DNA from: Paenibacillus sp. sptzw28
GTDB lineage: Bacteria; Bacillota; Bacilli; Paenibacillales; Paenibacillaceae
NCBI RefSeq assembly: GCF_019550795.1
Contig: NZ_CP080545.1
Span: 3,754,001-3,818,000 of the forward strand
Direction: 5' to 3'
DNA: 64,000 nucleotides
Shown piece by piece: positions 27,773 to 37,519 of the stretch. Under the pieces are notes generated by a model, which did not search any database, was not told the DNA's origin, and saw only the letters and a program-made list of their open reading frames with translations. The number at the start of each line of letters is the position of its first letter. The first letter of the stretch is position 1. The translations under genes and the position numbers were made by a program.

Positions 27773-29194
27773 CTACTCAATCCTACGGTAGCGAAATTGC
27801 GAAAATTCAGCCTCTCCGTTACCTGCCGCATAAATGCCTAGACGAAGGCTAATAAATTCGCCAAAGTTATTATGGTTATAACCTGAGACCTCCAGCGCTG
27901 AAGGATGCCGATTCCACTCAATACCATCGGTACTGTAAAACATCGTCACTGTATGGTGGTCGTTCCTAAGCTTCAAATGAAGCCGGGAGCCCAGGCCTTG
28001 TACATGATAGCCTTTGATACCTCGCCGATATCGATAAATAGCTTGCTCCGTAAAGCTGATCCCCGCATAACAGCGGTCGTTATAAAAGAGCACGAGTCCT
28101 GCTTCAGCTTCAGGCCCGACCTTAATCTCAACTTCAGCTTCATAGGCCCGGTCGGGTGGAATGATGACGAGCGGTCCAGAATCCGCTGGCGAATCCCCTT
28201 TGGCCAACAGCTTCAAGACGCCCCCGCCTACTTCATAACGTTCAGGATCCAGTTCCTTGTAAAATCGCCACTGCCAACCGAGTGCAACACCTTGGAAATC
28301 GTCAGATAGCTCCGGAGAATTCCCTTGCACCGTCTTCATCTCTCCGTCCGTATCCTGTGGTACGATCGGCCAGCCGTCTTCTGTCCACTCGATAGGGTCC
28401 AGCAAGGTTTGTCTTCCAAGCGTGTAATAATCCTTTTCATAGGCATGATAGACGAAATACCATTTTCCGTCAGGTGTATCGACCAGTGTACCGTGCCCCT
28501 TGGACCACCAGCGTTCTTCCTTCGACCAAGTATGCACAAGAGGATTATAGGGAGAGTTCTCCCAAGGCCCTAAAGGATGTTTGCTCCTGGCTGCAACCGC
28601 CATATGGGTCGTCGCAGGACCAGCCGTTCCGCCTCGCGCGCAAATCAAATAATAATAATCGCCTCGGAAGAGTAGTTTTGGGGATTCGAGCGCCATCCCT
28701 TCCACAACCCAATCCTCAGGGATTGGCCATCCATCATAAACCGTTTGTAAGTCGCCGGTTGCGGAAAGGCCGTCCGGGGCTAAGGAAATAGCCCTTCCGT
28801 AGTTTACGTACAGGTATCGCTGCCCATCTGGCGCTAGCAGGTGCCCCGGATCAATGCCGTCTACTTTCAGATCAATTGGATCGCACCAAGGACCTTCCGC
28901 TTTCTCTGCATAGATAACATAATTCGTTCCGTTAGCGGGAAAGTAAATGTAAAAGAGTCCGTTCACATAGACCAGATCCGGTGCCCAGACATCTCCGACA
29001 TAAGTCCGGAGAGCATGGCAAAGGGGGACCCAGTCGGTCAGATTGCGGGAATGCCATATGAGAAGCCCTGGAGCATACATGAAAGACGAGTGTGTCATGT
29101 AATAATCTTGACCTACCCGGACGATGGAAGGATCGGGATAATCGCCCCTTAGAATATCGATCGGATAGGTTGCGTTTAATTTCGAATCGGACAT
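27773..29194 (-). CDS. GH43 beta-xylosidase / arabinofuranosidase with C-terminal beta-sandwich
   Basis: The five-blade propeller begins DILRGDYPDPSIVRVGQDYY (catalytic base Asp in DYPDP), transition-state Asp in GDVWAPDLVYV, and the acid Glu in VVEGMALESPKL. From about residue 300 there is a jelly-roll domain (DDFQGVALGWQWRFYKE to the end) seen in xylan-acting subfamilies. No signal peptide; cytoplasmic. AGGTGCATAAGGACC precedes the ATG. Last gene of the hemicellulose/pectin cluster. Confidence 0.9.
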   Translation of the reverse strand: MSDSKLNATYPIDILRGDYPDPSIVRVGQDYYMTHSSFMYAPGLLIWHSRNLTDWVPLCHALRTYVGDVWAPDLVYVNGLFYIYFPANGTNYVIYAEKAEGPWCDPIDLKVDGIDPGHLLAPDGQRYLYVNYGRAISLAPDGLSATGDLQTVYDGWPIPEDWVVEGMALESPKLLFRGDYYYLICARGGTAGPATTHMAVAARSKHPLGPWENSPYNPLVHTWSKEERWWSKGHGTLVDTPDGKWYFVYHAYEKDYYTLGRQTLLDPIEWTEDGWPIVPQDTDGEMKTVQGNSPELSDDFQGVALGWQWRFYKELDPERYEVGGGVLKLLAKGDSPADSGPLVIIPPDRAYEAEVEIKVGPEAEAGLVLFYNDRCYAGISFTEQAIYRYRRGIKGYHVQGLGSRLHLKLRNDHHTVTMFYSTDGIEWNRHPSALEVSGYNHNNFGEFISLRLGIYAAGNGEAEFSQFRYRRIE

Positions 29195-29233
29195 GGTCCT
29201 TATGCACCTCGCAGATATTGGAAATAGCTAGCC

Positions 29234-29911
29234 TTATCCTATTTCCAGGTTCAGCTTGTTGATGGCATCGGCCACCATTCGTGCGACTGCCTCTGCACCT
29301 TGCTCATTCAAATGCGTATTGTCTTCGATCCCTTCGGGGTAATTCGGATGTTCGCCCGGGTGCAGCCAGGTCAGCCATTCTTTTGATTTGGCGTCCCCCA
29401 TTTCCTTGAAAGCGACGGCACTTCGGCCGCACAAATCGACGAAAGGGACTTTTTCCTGAACGGCCAGCGCTTCCATCGACCTGGGATAATCGCCGTGCGT
29501 GTTGATCAAAAGACCGTCAACGTCAAAATGTCTGCGGCAAAGAGGCGAGATGAGTACGGGATGTGCCCCCTTCTCTCTCGCCCCGTCAATATATTGCCGT
29601 AAATACCGATGGTACATGTTCCAAGGACTTGTATGTCTTTCGGCATCTTCCTTACTGTCGTTGTGACCAAATTGTATAAACAAGAAGTCGCCCGTCTTGA
29701 TCATTTGTAAAATTTCTTCGAGTATTCCTTCCTCGATAAAGCTTTTGGAGCTTCTCCCGCACAAGGCTTTATTCACAACCCGAACGGAATCGGGAATAAA
29801 TAAATGGAGCTTATTCCCCCAACCTTGCATGGGGTACGAATGAGGCGGATAATCTGCCATCGTCGAATCGCCAGCCAAGTAAATCGTTTGTATTCCCAAA
29901 GCATCCACCAC
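29234..29911 (-). CDS. SGNH-hydrolase deacetylase (rhamnogalacturonan acetylesterase, CE12 type)
   Basis: Removes acetyl groups from pectic or xylan oligosaccharides. SGNH blocks: IYLAGDSTMADYP (Ser), GRSSKSFIEEG (Gly), FIQFGHNDSKED (Asn) and EDNTHLNEQGA (Asp/His). 225 residues, normal for this group, no signal peptide. The first codon could be either of two consecutive GTG codons (29911 or 29908); the ribosome site is weak. It lies between GH115 and GH43 on the same strand. Confidence 0.88.
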   Translation of the reverse strand: MVDALGIQTIYLAGDSTMADYPPHSYPMQGWGNKLHLFIPDSVRVVNKALCGRSSKSFIEEGILEEILQMIKTGDFLFIQFGHNDSKEDAERHTSPWNMYHRYLRQYIDGAREKGAHPVLISPLCRRHFDVDGLLINTHGDYPRSMEALAVQEKVPFVDLCGRSAVAFKEMGDAKSKEWLTWLHPGEHPNYPEGIEDNTHLNEQGAEAVARMVADAINKLNLEIG

Positions 29912-29922
29912 CGATTATTGAT

Positions 29923-29955
29923 AAGCGCCGGATTGCATACTCCAACCCGGCGCTT
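29923..29955. terminator. Hairpin between GH115 and CE12 genes
   Basis: AAGCGCCGG / CCCGGCGCTT with a T7 run on the plus strand and only TTATC on the minus strand. The T-run faces no plus-strand gene, so it may only attenuate the minus-strand transcript. Confidence 0.5.
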
Positions 29956-29992
29956 TTTTTGCTTGACAATCACATTATTCCGTTATTGATTC

Positions 29993-32056
29993 TCAGACGC
30001 CGAACTTATCCGCCAGCCTCTTGGCCAACTCGTCATCCGAGAGAGGATTGCGGTGCGTGTTCTCCAAATAAATGTATTTCTCCGTTTCCGGCATCAGAAA
30101 CTGCTTGTACCACGCGAAGAAATCGGGGCTGTCGCCGTGCATGCGAAGCCAGCGGCGGAGCGTATCCATGTTTTGCACCGTGCTCTCGACATTCGTCAGC
30201 CAGTCCGCGCGGAAGAAATGAGCCCACTTCCCATGCTCGGCTTCTTGCAGCGCGACCCGGCCCTTCCGATAGTTCCACATCGCTTGCGAAGCATAGACGA
30301 ACGCCAGCGGATAGCTGCCTTCACGGTAAGCGGAGTACGATTTCCCAAGTGCGTCAAAGCCCTCGCAGCCGGACAAATGCAGTTCTACGTGCAGCAGCAA
30401 ATGATCCTTGAGCCGAAGGCGGTCCGGTTCCGCCAGTTCCGGAAGGAGCTTCACGATCCGCTCCTTCAGCTCGCTCAAGCCATGAACGGCCTCGCTGCAC
30501 TTCCGCCGAAACCACTCGACTTGCTCCGGAAAATCGACTTCCCCCGTCGTCCAATATAAGCGGGCATCCGGTTGATCCGCTTTCCCTTGAAGCCAGTGTC
30601 CGACGATTTGGCGGGCCGGATGGTGATAGAACTCGTCTCCCGCCCGGTCGTCTTCGTTCGGACCATAAGAAATCGTCCGCCGCGCATAGTCGCGGAACAT
30701 CTCGGCGATTTCCGGAGAGCCCGAGGGGAACATTCGGCGGACAAACGACCCAAGATGCTCTTCCGTATCCGCCTCCCCCCGCGTCCATAGCTCCCGTATC
30801 AAGTCCAGCGTATAGACGTGCGGCCGGATGTTGCCGCTGTTGACGAGCACATAATCCTTTGCTCCGACCCGAAAAGCCCCCTCAACCTCATCTTTGATCA
30901 ATTCGGCCGGAGCCGGAAACAAAGTTAAATGATTGGAGGCTTGCAGATCGTGAAACGTCACATGGTAGTAAATGCCGTGCTTCCCTTCTTCATGCGGCTC
31001 GGGCAAAGCCGGTACCCGCAGATTCAGGTTTCCGTGGCGCCGGGATACCATCTTGCCGTATCCATTGTCTGCCCAAACCTTGATAACGTCGTCCGGAACA
31101 TTGACATGACCTGCTTTATATAATTCCGAGATCTCCCCATACAATGCCACGCAATACTGCGGATCGGCTACCTTGCTGCTAACAATATCGTATTGTTTGC
31201 GTATGACTCGGCTGATCATTTCACCGCGCTTCTCAGGCGTGTCGAATGCGGGATCTTGAACCCAGAAAGGCTGGTCTCCTTGCCCGCGGAAGGAAAGAAC
31301 CCAAACAATGTTACGGTCCTTTTGCTTCTCAATCGCTTCCTCCCATAGCGTTTCGAACAGCTCCGGGTTCTCTTGATAGCTCGCTTTCTTTCCTTCATAC
31401 GCTCTCAGAAACATCTCGGCGCCTAATGGCTCTGCATGGTGGTGAGTGATCCATAATCCCATCTCAGCGGCCACATCGGCATGCACGCCGTGCCTCGGCA
31501 GGTCAGTGCCTGGAATGACCATATTCCCCCCGCAGCGCAGAAGCGCTTCAAAGACAGGCTGCCATACCTCGCGGGTCGGCGGGTACTCTTCCTTCCAGCC
31601 GATCAGGCATACCTCGTCGTTGACGAACCAGCCGCGGAACCGGACGAACGGTTCCGGCGAATCGTAATCGCCCTCAGGAAGCTCGACTCGGCTTCGACGC
31701 TCGGGCGGAAGATCCGCCCAGAACCAGAACGGATCGACGCCCAGGTACTTTCCGCTGTACTCGAGCATGCCGTAGACCAGGCCGAGATCGTCGCCCGCAG
31801 CAATATGAAGCTCCGTTCTGCCGCCGTCCTTGACGAAGCGGAAGCAATACGCCTCCGGCCGGTCCGGGCAACGGTCTTCGGGTATTGCGTAACGGATGAC
31901 GATATCGGCCGGTTCGTCAGCCCCCGATACAAGTCTCGGAGCGGCGCCCAGCACCTGCGAATGATCCCTCTCCACCATCTTCCAAGCATGGCGGACCGGC
32001 GATGACGGATCCGTTGGAATTCGGTACGACGTATATTTATCGATGATGAATGCCAT
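29993..32056 (-). CDS. GH115-related alpha-glucuronidase, short form
   Basis: Likely removes glucuronic acid side chains from glucuronoxylan oligomers. Family features are ELHIAAGDDLGLVYGMLEYS, LGVDPFWFWADLPPERR, FRGWFVNDEVCLIGWKEEY, and the later VWADNGYGKMVSRR and YYHVTFHDLQASNHLT. 687 residues is shorter than the 800-1000 common in GH115, with a largely helical C terminus. No signal peptide. It directly follows the Lpl-type importer genes and precedes the CE12 gene. The GH115 assignment comes from recalled motifs. Confidence 0.75.
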   Translation of the reverse strand: MAFIIDKYTSYRIPTDPSSPVRHAWKMVERDHSQVLGAAPRLVSGADEPADIVIRYAIPEDRCPDRPEAYCFRFVKDGGRTELHIAAGDDLGLVYGMLEYSGKYLGVDPFWFWADLPPERRSRVELPEGDYDSPEPFVRFRGWFVNDEVCLIGWKEEYPPTREVWQPVFEALLRCGGNMVIPGTDLPRHGVHADVAAEMGLWITHHHAEPLGAEMFLRAYEGKKASYQENPELFETLWEEAIEKQKDRNIVWVLSFRGQGDQPFWVQDPAFDTPEKRGEMISRVIRKQYDIVSSKVADPQYCVALYGEISELYKAGHVNVPDDVIKVWADNGYGKMVSRRHGNLNLRVPALPEPHEEGKHGIYYHVTFHDLQASNHLTLFPAPAELIKDEVEGAFRVGAKDYVLVNSGNIRPHVYTLDLIRELWTRGEADTEEHLGSFVRRMFPSGSPEIAEMFRDYARRTISYGPNEDDRAGDEFYHHPARQIVGHWLQGKADQPDARLYWTTGEVDFPEQVEWFRRKCSEAVHGLSELKERIVKLLPELAEPDRLRLKDHLLLHVELHLSGCEGFDALGKSYSAYREGSYPLAFVYASQAMWNYRKGRVALQEAEHGKWAHFFRADWLTNVESTVQNMDTLRRWLRMHGDSPDFFAWYKQFLMPETEKYIYLENTHRNPLSDDELAKRLADKFGV

Positions 32057-32153
32057 CTACATCCTCCTATGATCTTAACTACAATGATTTTACAGTAAGG
32101 GGTTTATGAAAAAAATCTTAAATTTTTGCCGTCCGATATAACAAAAACGATCC

Positions 32154-33032
32154 TCACCCCTTCAACGAACCTAGCAGCATGCCTTTATTGAAATGCTTCT
32201 GAAGAAACGGATAAATGATCATCATCGGCAGCGCAGAGACAACGATGGCCGCCATTTTCACTCCGGGCGTGTAGACCAGCTCTTCCTGCATCTGGGTGGC
32301 GGTTTCGCCTATGGATTGATTCAGCACAAGCATCTGCCGCAAAAATACTTGCAGCGGCCACATGCCGGAATCGTTCAAATAGATCAGCGCCGAAAAATAC
32401 GTGTTCCAATAGCCGACCATATAAAAGAGCACAAAGGTGGCAATGGACGCCATGGACAGAGGAAGCATAATGGTGAAAAACATTCTCCACTCCCCGCAGC
32501 CGTCCACGCGCGCGGACTCTTCCAGCTCATATGGGATTGATGAGAAGAAGCTTCGCATGACGATCAGATAGAACGGAGCGACAGCTCCTGGAAGCCATAA
32601 TGACCAGAACGTATCAATCATCCCGAACTCCTTGATGACCAGATAAGTCGGGATCAAGCCCCCGGAGAACAGCATCGTGAATACGACCATAAAGCCCAAT
32701 ACAGTCCGTCCTTTTAGCCATTTCTTGGACAAGCCGTATGCCATCAATGTCGTTGCAGTTATGCTGATTGCCGTACCGACCGTCGTAATGATGACGGCGT
32801 TCATGAAGCTGTTCGCAAAGTCGTCGTTCGCTAGCAAATATAAATACGCGTCCCACGTCCACTCCCTCGGAATGATGAAGAAACCGCGGGTCAAATATTC
32901 TTTTTCAGTAGCAAACGACGTCATCAGCACATAAAGAAGCGGGAACAGGATGAAAGCTCCCCATACGATAAGCATTGCGTACACGAGAACATCGAAGGAA
33001 CTTTCATTGCCTGTTAAACGGCGGAGGCTCAT
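32154..33032 (-). CDS. Carbohydrate ABC permease, LplC/YtcP type
   Basis: Six membrane segments and the EAA loop YELEESARVDGCGEWRMFF; ends PFLQKHFNKGMLLGSLKG as in LplC-type permeases. Its ATG overlaps the stop of the LplB-type permease (TGATG), showing translational coupling. Takes up hemicellulose or pectin oligosaccharides for the enzymes downstream. Confidence 0.93.
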   Translation of the reverse strand: MSLRRLTGNESSFDVLVYAMLIVWGAFILFPLLYVLMTSFATEKEYLTRGFFIIPREWTWDAYLYLLANDDFANSFMNAVIITTVGTAISITATTLMAYGLSKKWLKGRTVLGFMVVFTMLFSGGLIPTYLVIKEFGMIDTFWSLWLPGAVAPFYLIVMRSFFSSIPYELEESARVDGCGEWRMFFTIMLPLSMASIATFVLFYMVGYWNTYFSALIYLNDSGMWPLQVFLRQMLVLNQSIGETATQMQEELVYTPGVKMAAIVVSALPMMIIYPFLQKHFNKGMLLGSLKG

Positions 33033-33985
33033 CAGTACACGCCCTCCCTTCCCGACCGTTTCGCAATCGCGTTCGCCGAGAGCACCAGCACCAGCCCGAC
33101 AACCGACTTGAACAGACCGACCGCCGTCGTATAGCTGAATTCGCCCTGCTGTACCCCAACACGATAAATATAAGTGTCAAAAACGTCAGACACCGCAAGA
33201 TTGAGCGGATTTTGCAGCAGGAACACATGCTCGAAGCCGACATCGATAAAGCTTCCGAGACGGAGGATAAATAGGATGAGAATAACTTGAGCGAGAGACG
33301 GCAGCGTGATGTGCCAAATTTGTCTCCACCGGTTCGCACCGTCCACCGTGGCGGCCTCGTACAGCGTCGGGTCGATCGATGCGAGAGCGGCCAAATAAAT
33401 GATTGCGCTCCAGCCCACTTCTTTCCAAATGTTCTGCAGCAGCCATATCCAGCGGAAATGATCCGGATCGTTCAATCCTTGATACCTTGGAAGACCAAGG
33501 GAATCAAGAAGCAGGTTGACCCCGCCGAATTCGCCGGCGAACAGGACGACCGTGATCCCGACAACGACGATCATCGAGATGAAATGGGGCAAGTATACGA
33601 CGGTTTGCAGCGTCGTCTTGAACCATCTTAAACGGATCTCGTTAAGAATCAGCGCGAAGAGAATCGGCGCGGGAAAATAAAAGCATATATCGATCAGGTT
33701 GAGAATCAGCGTATTTTTGAGGAGCGTCACAAACTGCTGCTCGGTAAATAGGCGGACGAAATGATCGAGCCCCGCCCACTCGCTGCCCCAAACCCCTCGG
33801 AACGGACTGTAATTCTGAAACGAGATAACAACACCGAACATGGGCAAATATTTAAACAGAATCATCGTCAAAAAACCCGGCAATATCATCAAATAGATGG
33901 GAAAAGCGCGTTTGATGTAATGGGCGGAGGCTGAAGAAGCCCTTGATTTGCTAACGCCCCTCAATTCGCTTACGGACGACCTCAT
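33032..33985 (-). CDS. Carbohydrate ABC permease, LplB type
   Basis: 317 residues with an N-terminal basic stretch, six membrane segments (FPIYLMILPGFLTMILFKYLP first) and EAA loop LYEAATVDGANRWRQIWHIT. AAGGAAAGGTGAAGGAGC precedes the ATG. A perfect terminator hairpin separates it from the binding-protein gene. Confidence 0.93.
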   Translation of the reverse strand: MRSSVSELRGVSKSRASSASAHYIKRAFPIYLMILPGFLTMILFKYLPMFGVVISFQNYSPFRGVWGSEWAGLDHFVRLFTEQQFVTLLKNTLILNLIDICFYFPAPILFALILNEIRLRWFKTTLQTVVYLPHFISMIVVVGITVVLFAGEFGGVNLLLDSLGLPRYQGLNDPDHFRWIWLLQNIWKEVGWSAIIYLAALASIDPTLYEAATVDGANRWRQIWHITLPSLAQVILILFILRLGSFIDVGFEHVFLLQNPLNLAVSDVFDTYIYRVGVQQGEFSYTTAVGLFKSVVGLVLVLSANAIAKRSGREGVY

Positions 33986-34008
33986 GCTCCTTCACCTTTC
34001 CTTATCGA

Positions 34009-34042
34009 AAAATCTGTCGGCCGCATCAGATGCGGCCGACAG
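34009..34042 (-). terminator. Intra-operon terminator/attenuator after the binding-protein gene
   Basis: CTGTCGGCCGCAT (34014-34026) and ATGCGGCCGACAG (34030-34042), a perfect 13-bp stem with a 3-nt loop, followed on the minus strand by ATTTTTCG. It lies between binding protein and permeases, so it probably sets their expression ratio. Confidence 0.85.
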
Positions 34043-34053
34043 GACTAGTAATA

Positions 34054-35592
34054 CTAGCTCTTATATTTGGCGTACGCGTCGTTCATTTCTTGAATGATCT
34101 TATCGCCGCCGCCCGCTTTCCAATCAGCGATCGCCTTGTCAATGCTGTCGACAGGCTCCTGCCCGACCACGATTTTGAGCTGGGCTTCCTTGAATTTCGT
34201 TTCGAGGTCCTTCCATAGCTTCTGGTAGGTCTCCGAATAGATTTCCAGGCCCGCGGAATCGTTTTTCCAAGGATATTTGGCATTGTTCTCATTATACTTC
34301 CTGTCGAATTCAGCGATTGCCGGTTCGGTCCATTTATGGACAAAGAACTCCGGATCGGCGCGCCAGAAAAACCAGTTGTTCATAATCCGAGGCAGATCGG
34401 TATCGCCAAGCGGCGTTTGCTTATAGGTGCCATTAGCCTCTTTCGTATAGTGAACGCCCTCGATCCCGTTCCTCATAATATCCGTGCCTTCGTCGGTCAT
34501 CCACCAATCGAGCAGTTCCAGGAGGCGCTGCTGCTTCTTGGGGTCGATTTTGCCGTTGATCACGGCTTTATTGGCTCCGACTAAGCCCGTTGGATTGCCG
34601 CGAAGACCGGTAGGGCCGATCGGCGGTGCAAGCTGGACCAATTCAGCGTTCGGGTCGATACTTTTCAGCTTTTCTGTATCCGTCCTCAGTCCAAGAGGGT
34701 GGTGGGTCCAGATGCCCGACTTGCCTCCCTGAAACAGCTCGTAGACGTTGATGCCTTTCTTGCTGAGAAAATCTTTGTCCATAACGCCTTCCTCATACAT
34801 CTTATGAAGATAACCGAGGAAGTCTTTCTGCTCCTTGGACTGCACATTCTGGGGGATCAGCTTGCCGTCCACCAGTTTCCAGCCGTTGGCAAGGCCGAAA
34901 GCGGCCCGCAATTGGGCGGTATTCGCCCCTAATTCCTGGTCTGTGGCGAAGCCGGCCGTATCCTTCTTCCCGTTCTTGTCCGGATCGTTCAGTGCAAACG
35001 CCTTCATGATCTGATAAAATTCATCGACGTTGAACGTCTCTTCATTCGGCATCGTCAGCCCCACGTTGCGGATCCAGTCGGCCCGAATTTGATAGCTGTC
35101 ACGGATCTCGAGTCCCCACGCCGGCATTCCGTACAGCTTCCCCTGCGGGTTCAACATCTTCCACTGATCATCCGGGAACGCCTTAGCCAGATTCGGATAC
35201 TTATCCAGATGAGGGGCCAGATCCATGAAAACACCCTCGTTCTGCCACTTGACGAAATTGTCCGATGTGACTCTATACATGTCCGGCAAGTCTCCCGACG
35301 CTGCAAAAACATTCAATTTGTCCTTGTATGTCGGGCCGTCCGTCCACATGATCTTCATCTCGATGTTAAATTTCTCGTTCAGATACTTTACCGTCGGGTG
35401 GTCTTCCCGCCACTTTCCTCCGCCCCATGATTCCGGCATGAAGGTGATGGTCAGCTTTTCTTTCATGTCATCCGCGACACCGGCCTTGTCCGTCTTTCCT
35501 CCGGCGTCTCCCGCTTGTCCGTTCCCGGAACAGCCGGCTATAACGCCTGCAGCCAGAACCCCTGTGAGAAGAAGTGCTATTTTTTTTCTCAA
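34054..35592 (-). CDS. Solute-binding lipoprotein, LplA type
   Basis: TTG at 35592 is preferred: ACAGGAGGGG lies about 9 nt upstream and gives a compact signal LRKKIALLLTGVLAAGVIAGC with lipobox VIAGC. The roughly 512-residue form is the large LplA-type receptor, with NVDEFYQIMKAF and DPDKNGKKDTAGFA segments. First gene of the importer, directly downstream of the YesMN pair. Confidence 0.93.
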   Translation of the reverse strand: MRKKIALLLTGVLAAGVIAGCSGNGQAGDAGGKTDKAGVADDMKEKLTITFMPESWGGGKWREDHPTVKYLNEKFNIEMKIMWTDGPTYKDKLNVFAASGDLPDMYRVTSDNFVKWQNEGVFMDLAPHLDKYPNLAKAFPDDQWKMLNPQGKLYGMPAWGLEIRDSYQIRADWIRNVGLTMPNEETFNVDEFYQIMKAFALNDPDKNGKKDTAGFATDQELGANTAQLRAAFGLANGWKLVDGKLIPQNVQSKEQKDFLGYLHKMYEEGVMDKDFLSKKGINVYELFQGGKSGIWTHHPLGLRTDTEKLKSIDPNAELVQLAPPIGPTGLRGNPTGLVGANKAVINGKIDPKKQQRLLELLDWWMTDEGTDIMRNGIEGVHYTKEANGTYKQTPLGDTDLPRIMNNWFFWRADPEFFVHKWTEPAIAEFDRKYNENNAKYPWKNDSAGLEIYSETYQKLWKDLETKFKEAQLKIVVGQEPVDSIDKAIADWKAGGGDKIIQEMNDAYAKYKS

Positions 35593-35665
35593 CTTTTGAA
35601 CCCCTCCTGTAAGTGACTTCAAACTCTATTGTAGATCGTAGGGAGCCCTTTGTTTTTACAACATT

Positions 35666-37519
35666 TTACGATTCGTTATCCGATTTCACTTTTTTATTGG
35701 GGAACCGGATGGATACGACCGTCCCTCTCGCCGGGAACGAATCAATACTCACCCCGTAGCGGCCTCCATACTGCAGTACGAGGCGCCCATGTACATTGGC
35801 CAGGCCGAGCGAATCCCGTTCGGCGTATTGGCCAGCGGTATGATGCTCGGTAACCTGGGCGAGGGAGCGCCGAATGTACTCCAGTTTGTCTGCAGTCATT
35901 CCGGGACCGTTATCCGCCACCTCAACAACAAGATCGTCCCCTTCGTCGAAGGCACTGACCAGGATGGAGGCATTTCCGTTCATCGGCTCCACCGCATATT
36001 TCACCGCGTTCTCCACGATAGGCTGCAAGGAAAGCTTGACGAGACGCGCCGCCATGAACTTCTCGTTTACGTAGACCTGGTTTTGAAAGTTTTGCTTGAA
36101 GCGGATATCAATAATCTCCAGATACTTTCGCAGATGGTCGATCTCCTCGCGCAGCGTCACTTCAAGAGGCTCCAGCTTAGCGGTGTATCGGAAGAACGAG
36201 GCCAGATTGACGGCAATCTTCTCGATCCGGGGAACCTCTTCCAGAAAAGCAATGCTTCTGATAATGTCCAGTGTATTATACAGAAAATGCGGGTTGATCT
36301 GCCCTTGAAGCGCTTTGATCATCGCGTCCTTCTGGCGAACCTCGAGCTGCATTTCCCGCAATTGATACCGATATACATCCTCGATCAGGTTATTCAGCCG
36401 GCGAATCATTTGGCCGAAGCTGCGGTTCAAGCTTTGCAGCTCATCTTTGCCGGGATGACATTCGACTTGAACGTTCAGATTGCCTCTCTCTACTTCGTTC
36501 ATGACTTTTTTCAATCGAATAACAGGTTGCATGAGCAGCTTGGTCAGGATCGGCACCACCAGAATGACGAACAGAAACAAGAAGAATAGGACAAGCAGCA
36601 TCGATTCGGTCGCCACGTTCAATCCGGTTGCCATCTCTTGCAGCGGTACGACGGCGACAATTCGCCATTGTGTGAAATCCGATCGGGTGAAAGTAATTAA
36701 ATAATCCAGTTTCCCGGCCTCTTGAAGAGTATCCGGTTCGTTCAAGCGGAGATCATTGAGCGGCGTCATAGAGATCGGTCTCCCAAGAAGGCTGGAGTCC
36801 GGGTGATAGACGACTGTATCAGAGGATGAGATGATAACGAATGTCCCGGTTTTGCCGATCGTTGTCTTTCCCATTATTTCCTTCAGCTCGGCGAGCGATA
36901 GGTTGACGAACAGTCTGCCAACCATACGCGTGTCCTCTGTACTGAAAACTGGAATAACGAGGGAGACGATCGGAACTTTATAAGGATACGACTCGTACGT
37001 CGGGATCACTGCCGTTTTCTCGGTAAACGGCAATTTGAGCCACGGTTCTGTGGGCCGATAGGCAGCCTGTCCGTTCGAAGAAACGAGTTCGCCGTTTTCC
37101 TTCAAGAGGACGAGACTTTCGATCTCAGAGTAGTTGATTGCAATGTACCTCCGAAGTGTATCCTCAATAATCAGCCGGTTTGACAAGGTGAGCGGCACCT
37201 TCCCTGCCAGCCAATCCTGGATGGCTCCGGCCTCCAGATTCGGATTGACGCGGCCGCCGATCGAAGGGAGCGGTCCGGCGATGACGGCGGAGGTGGATCG
37301 GATCAGCTGCTTGAAATAACGATCGATCTGATTATTCAGACTGGCGGAAGAGCTTCTTGCGATGTTATAGAAGTCCTGCGTTGTCGCCCTCGTATAGTAG
37401 TGCTCCGCTGACGCCGCTATCGTGACTACCCCGAGCAGACTCACTGTCAGGAAAGCGACGATCATCTTTTGTTTGATGGAATAGCGGTACATGAAACGGA
37501 TCATGCGATTCATAGCCAC
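35666..37519 (-). CDS. yesM: Sensor histidine kinase, YesM type
   Basis: Membrane sensor: transmembrane helix at about 18-38, an extracellular dCache-like domain to about 290, second helix (MLLVLFFLFLFVILVVPIL), HAMP (VIRLKKVMNEVERGNLN), His-kinase box QINPHFLYNTLDIIRS and ATPase motifs VENAVKY and ADNGPGMT, then GLANVHGRL. It overlaps the response regulator by 10 bp and stands before the importer genes, so it most likely senses the oligosaccharide they transport. Confidence 0.93.
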   Translation of the reverse strand: MAMNRMIRFMYRYSIKQKMIVAFLTVSLLGVVTIAASAEHYYTRATTQDFYNIARSSSASLNNQIDRYFKQLIRSTSAVIAGPLPSIGGRVNPNLEAGAIQDWLAGKVPLTLSNRLIIEDTLRRYIAINYSEIESLVLLKENGELVSSNGQAAYRPTEPWLKLPFTEKTAVIPTYESYPYKVPIVSLVIPVFSTEDTRMVGRLFVNLSLAELKEIMGKTTIGKTGTFVIISSSDTVVYHPDSSLLGRPISMTPLNDLRLNEPDTLQEAGKLDYLITFTRSDFTQWRIVAVVPLQEMATGLNVATESMLLVLFFLFLFVILVVPILTKLLMQPVIRLKKVMNEVERGNLNVQVECHPGKDELQSLNRSFGQMIRRLNNLIEDVYRYQLREMQLEVRQKDAMIKALQGQINPHFLYNTLDIIRSIAFLEEVPRIEKIAVNLASFFRYTAKLEPLEVTLREEIDHLRKYLEIIDIRFKQNFQNQVYVNEKFMAARLVKLSLQPIVENAVKYAVEPMNGNASILVSAFDEGDDLVVEVADNGPGMTADKLEYIRRSLAQVTEHHTAGQYAERDSLGLANVHGRLVLQYGGRYGVSIDSFPARGTVVSIRFPNKKVKSDNES

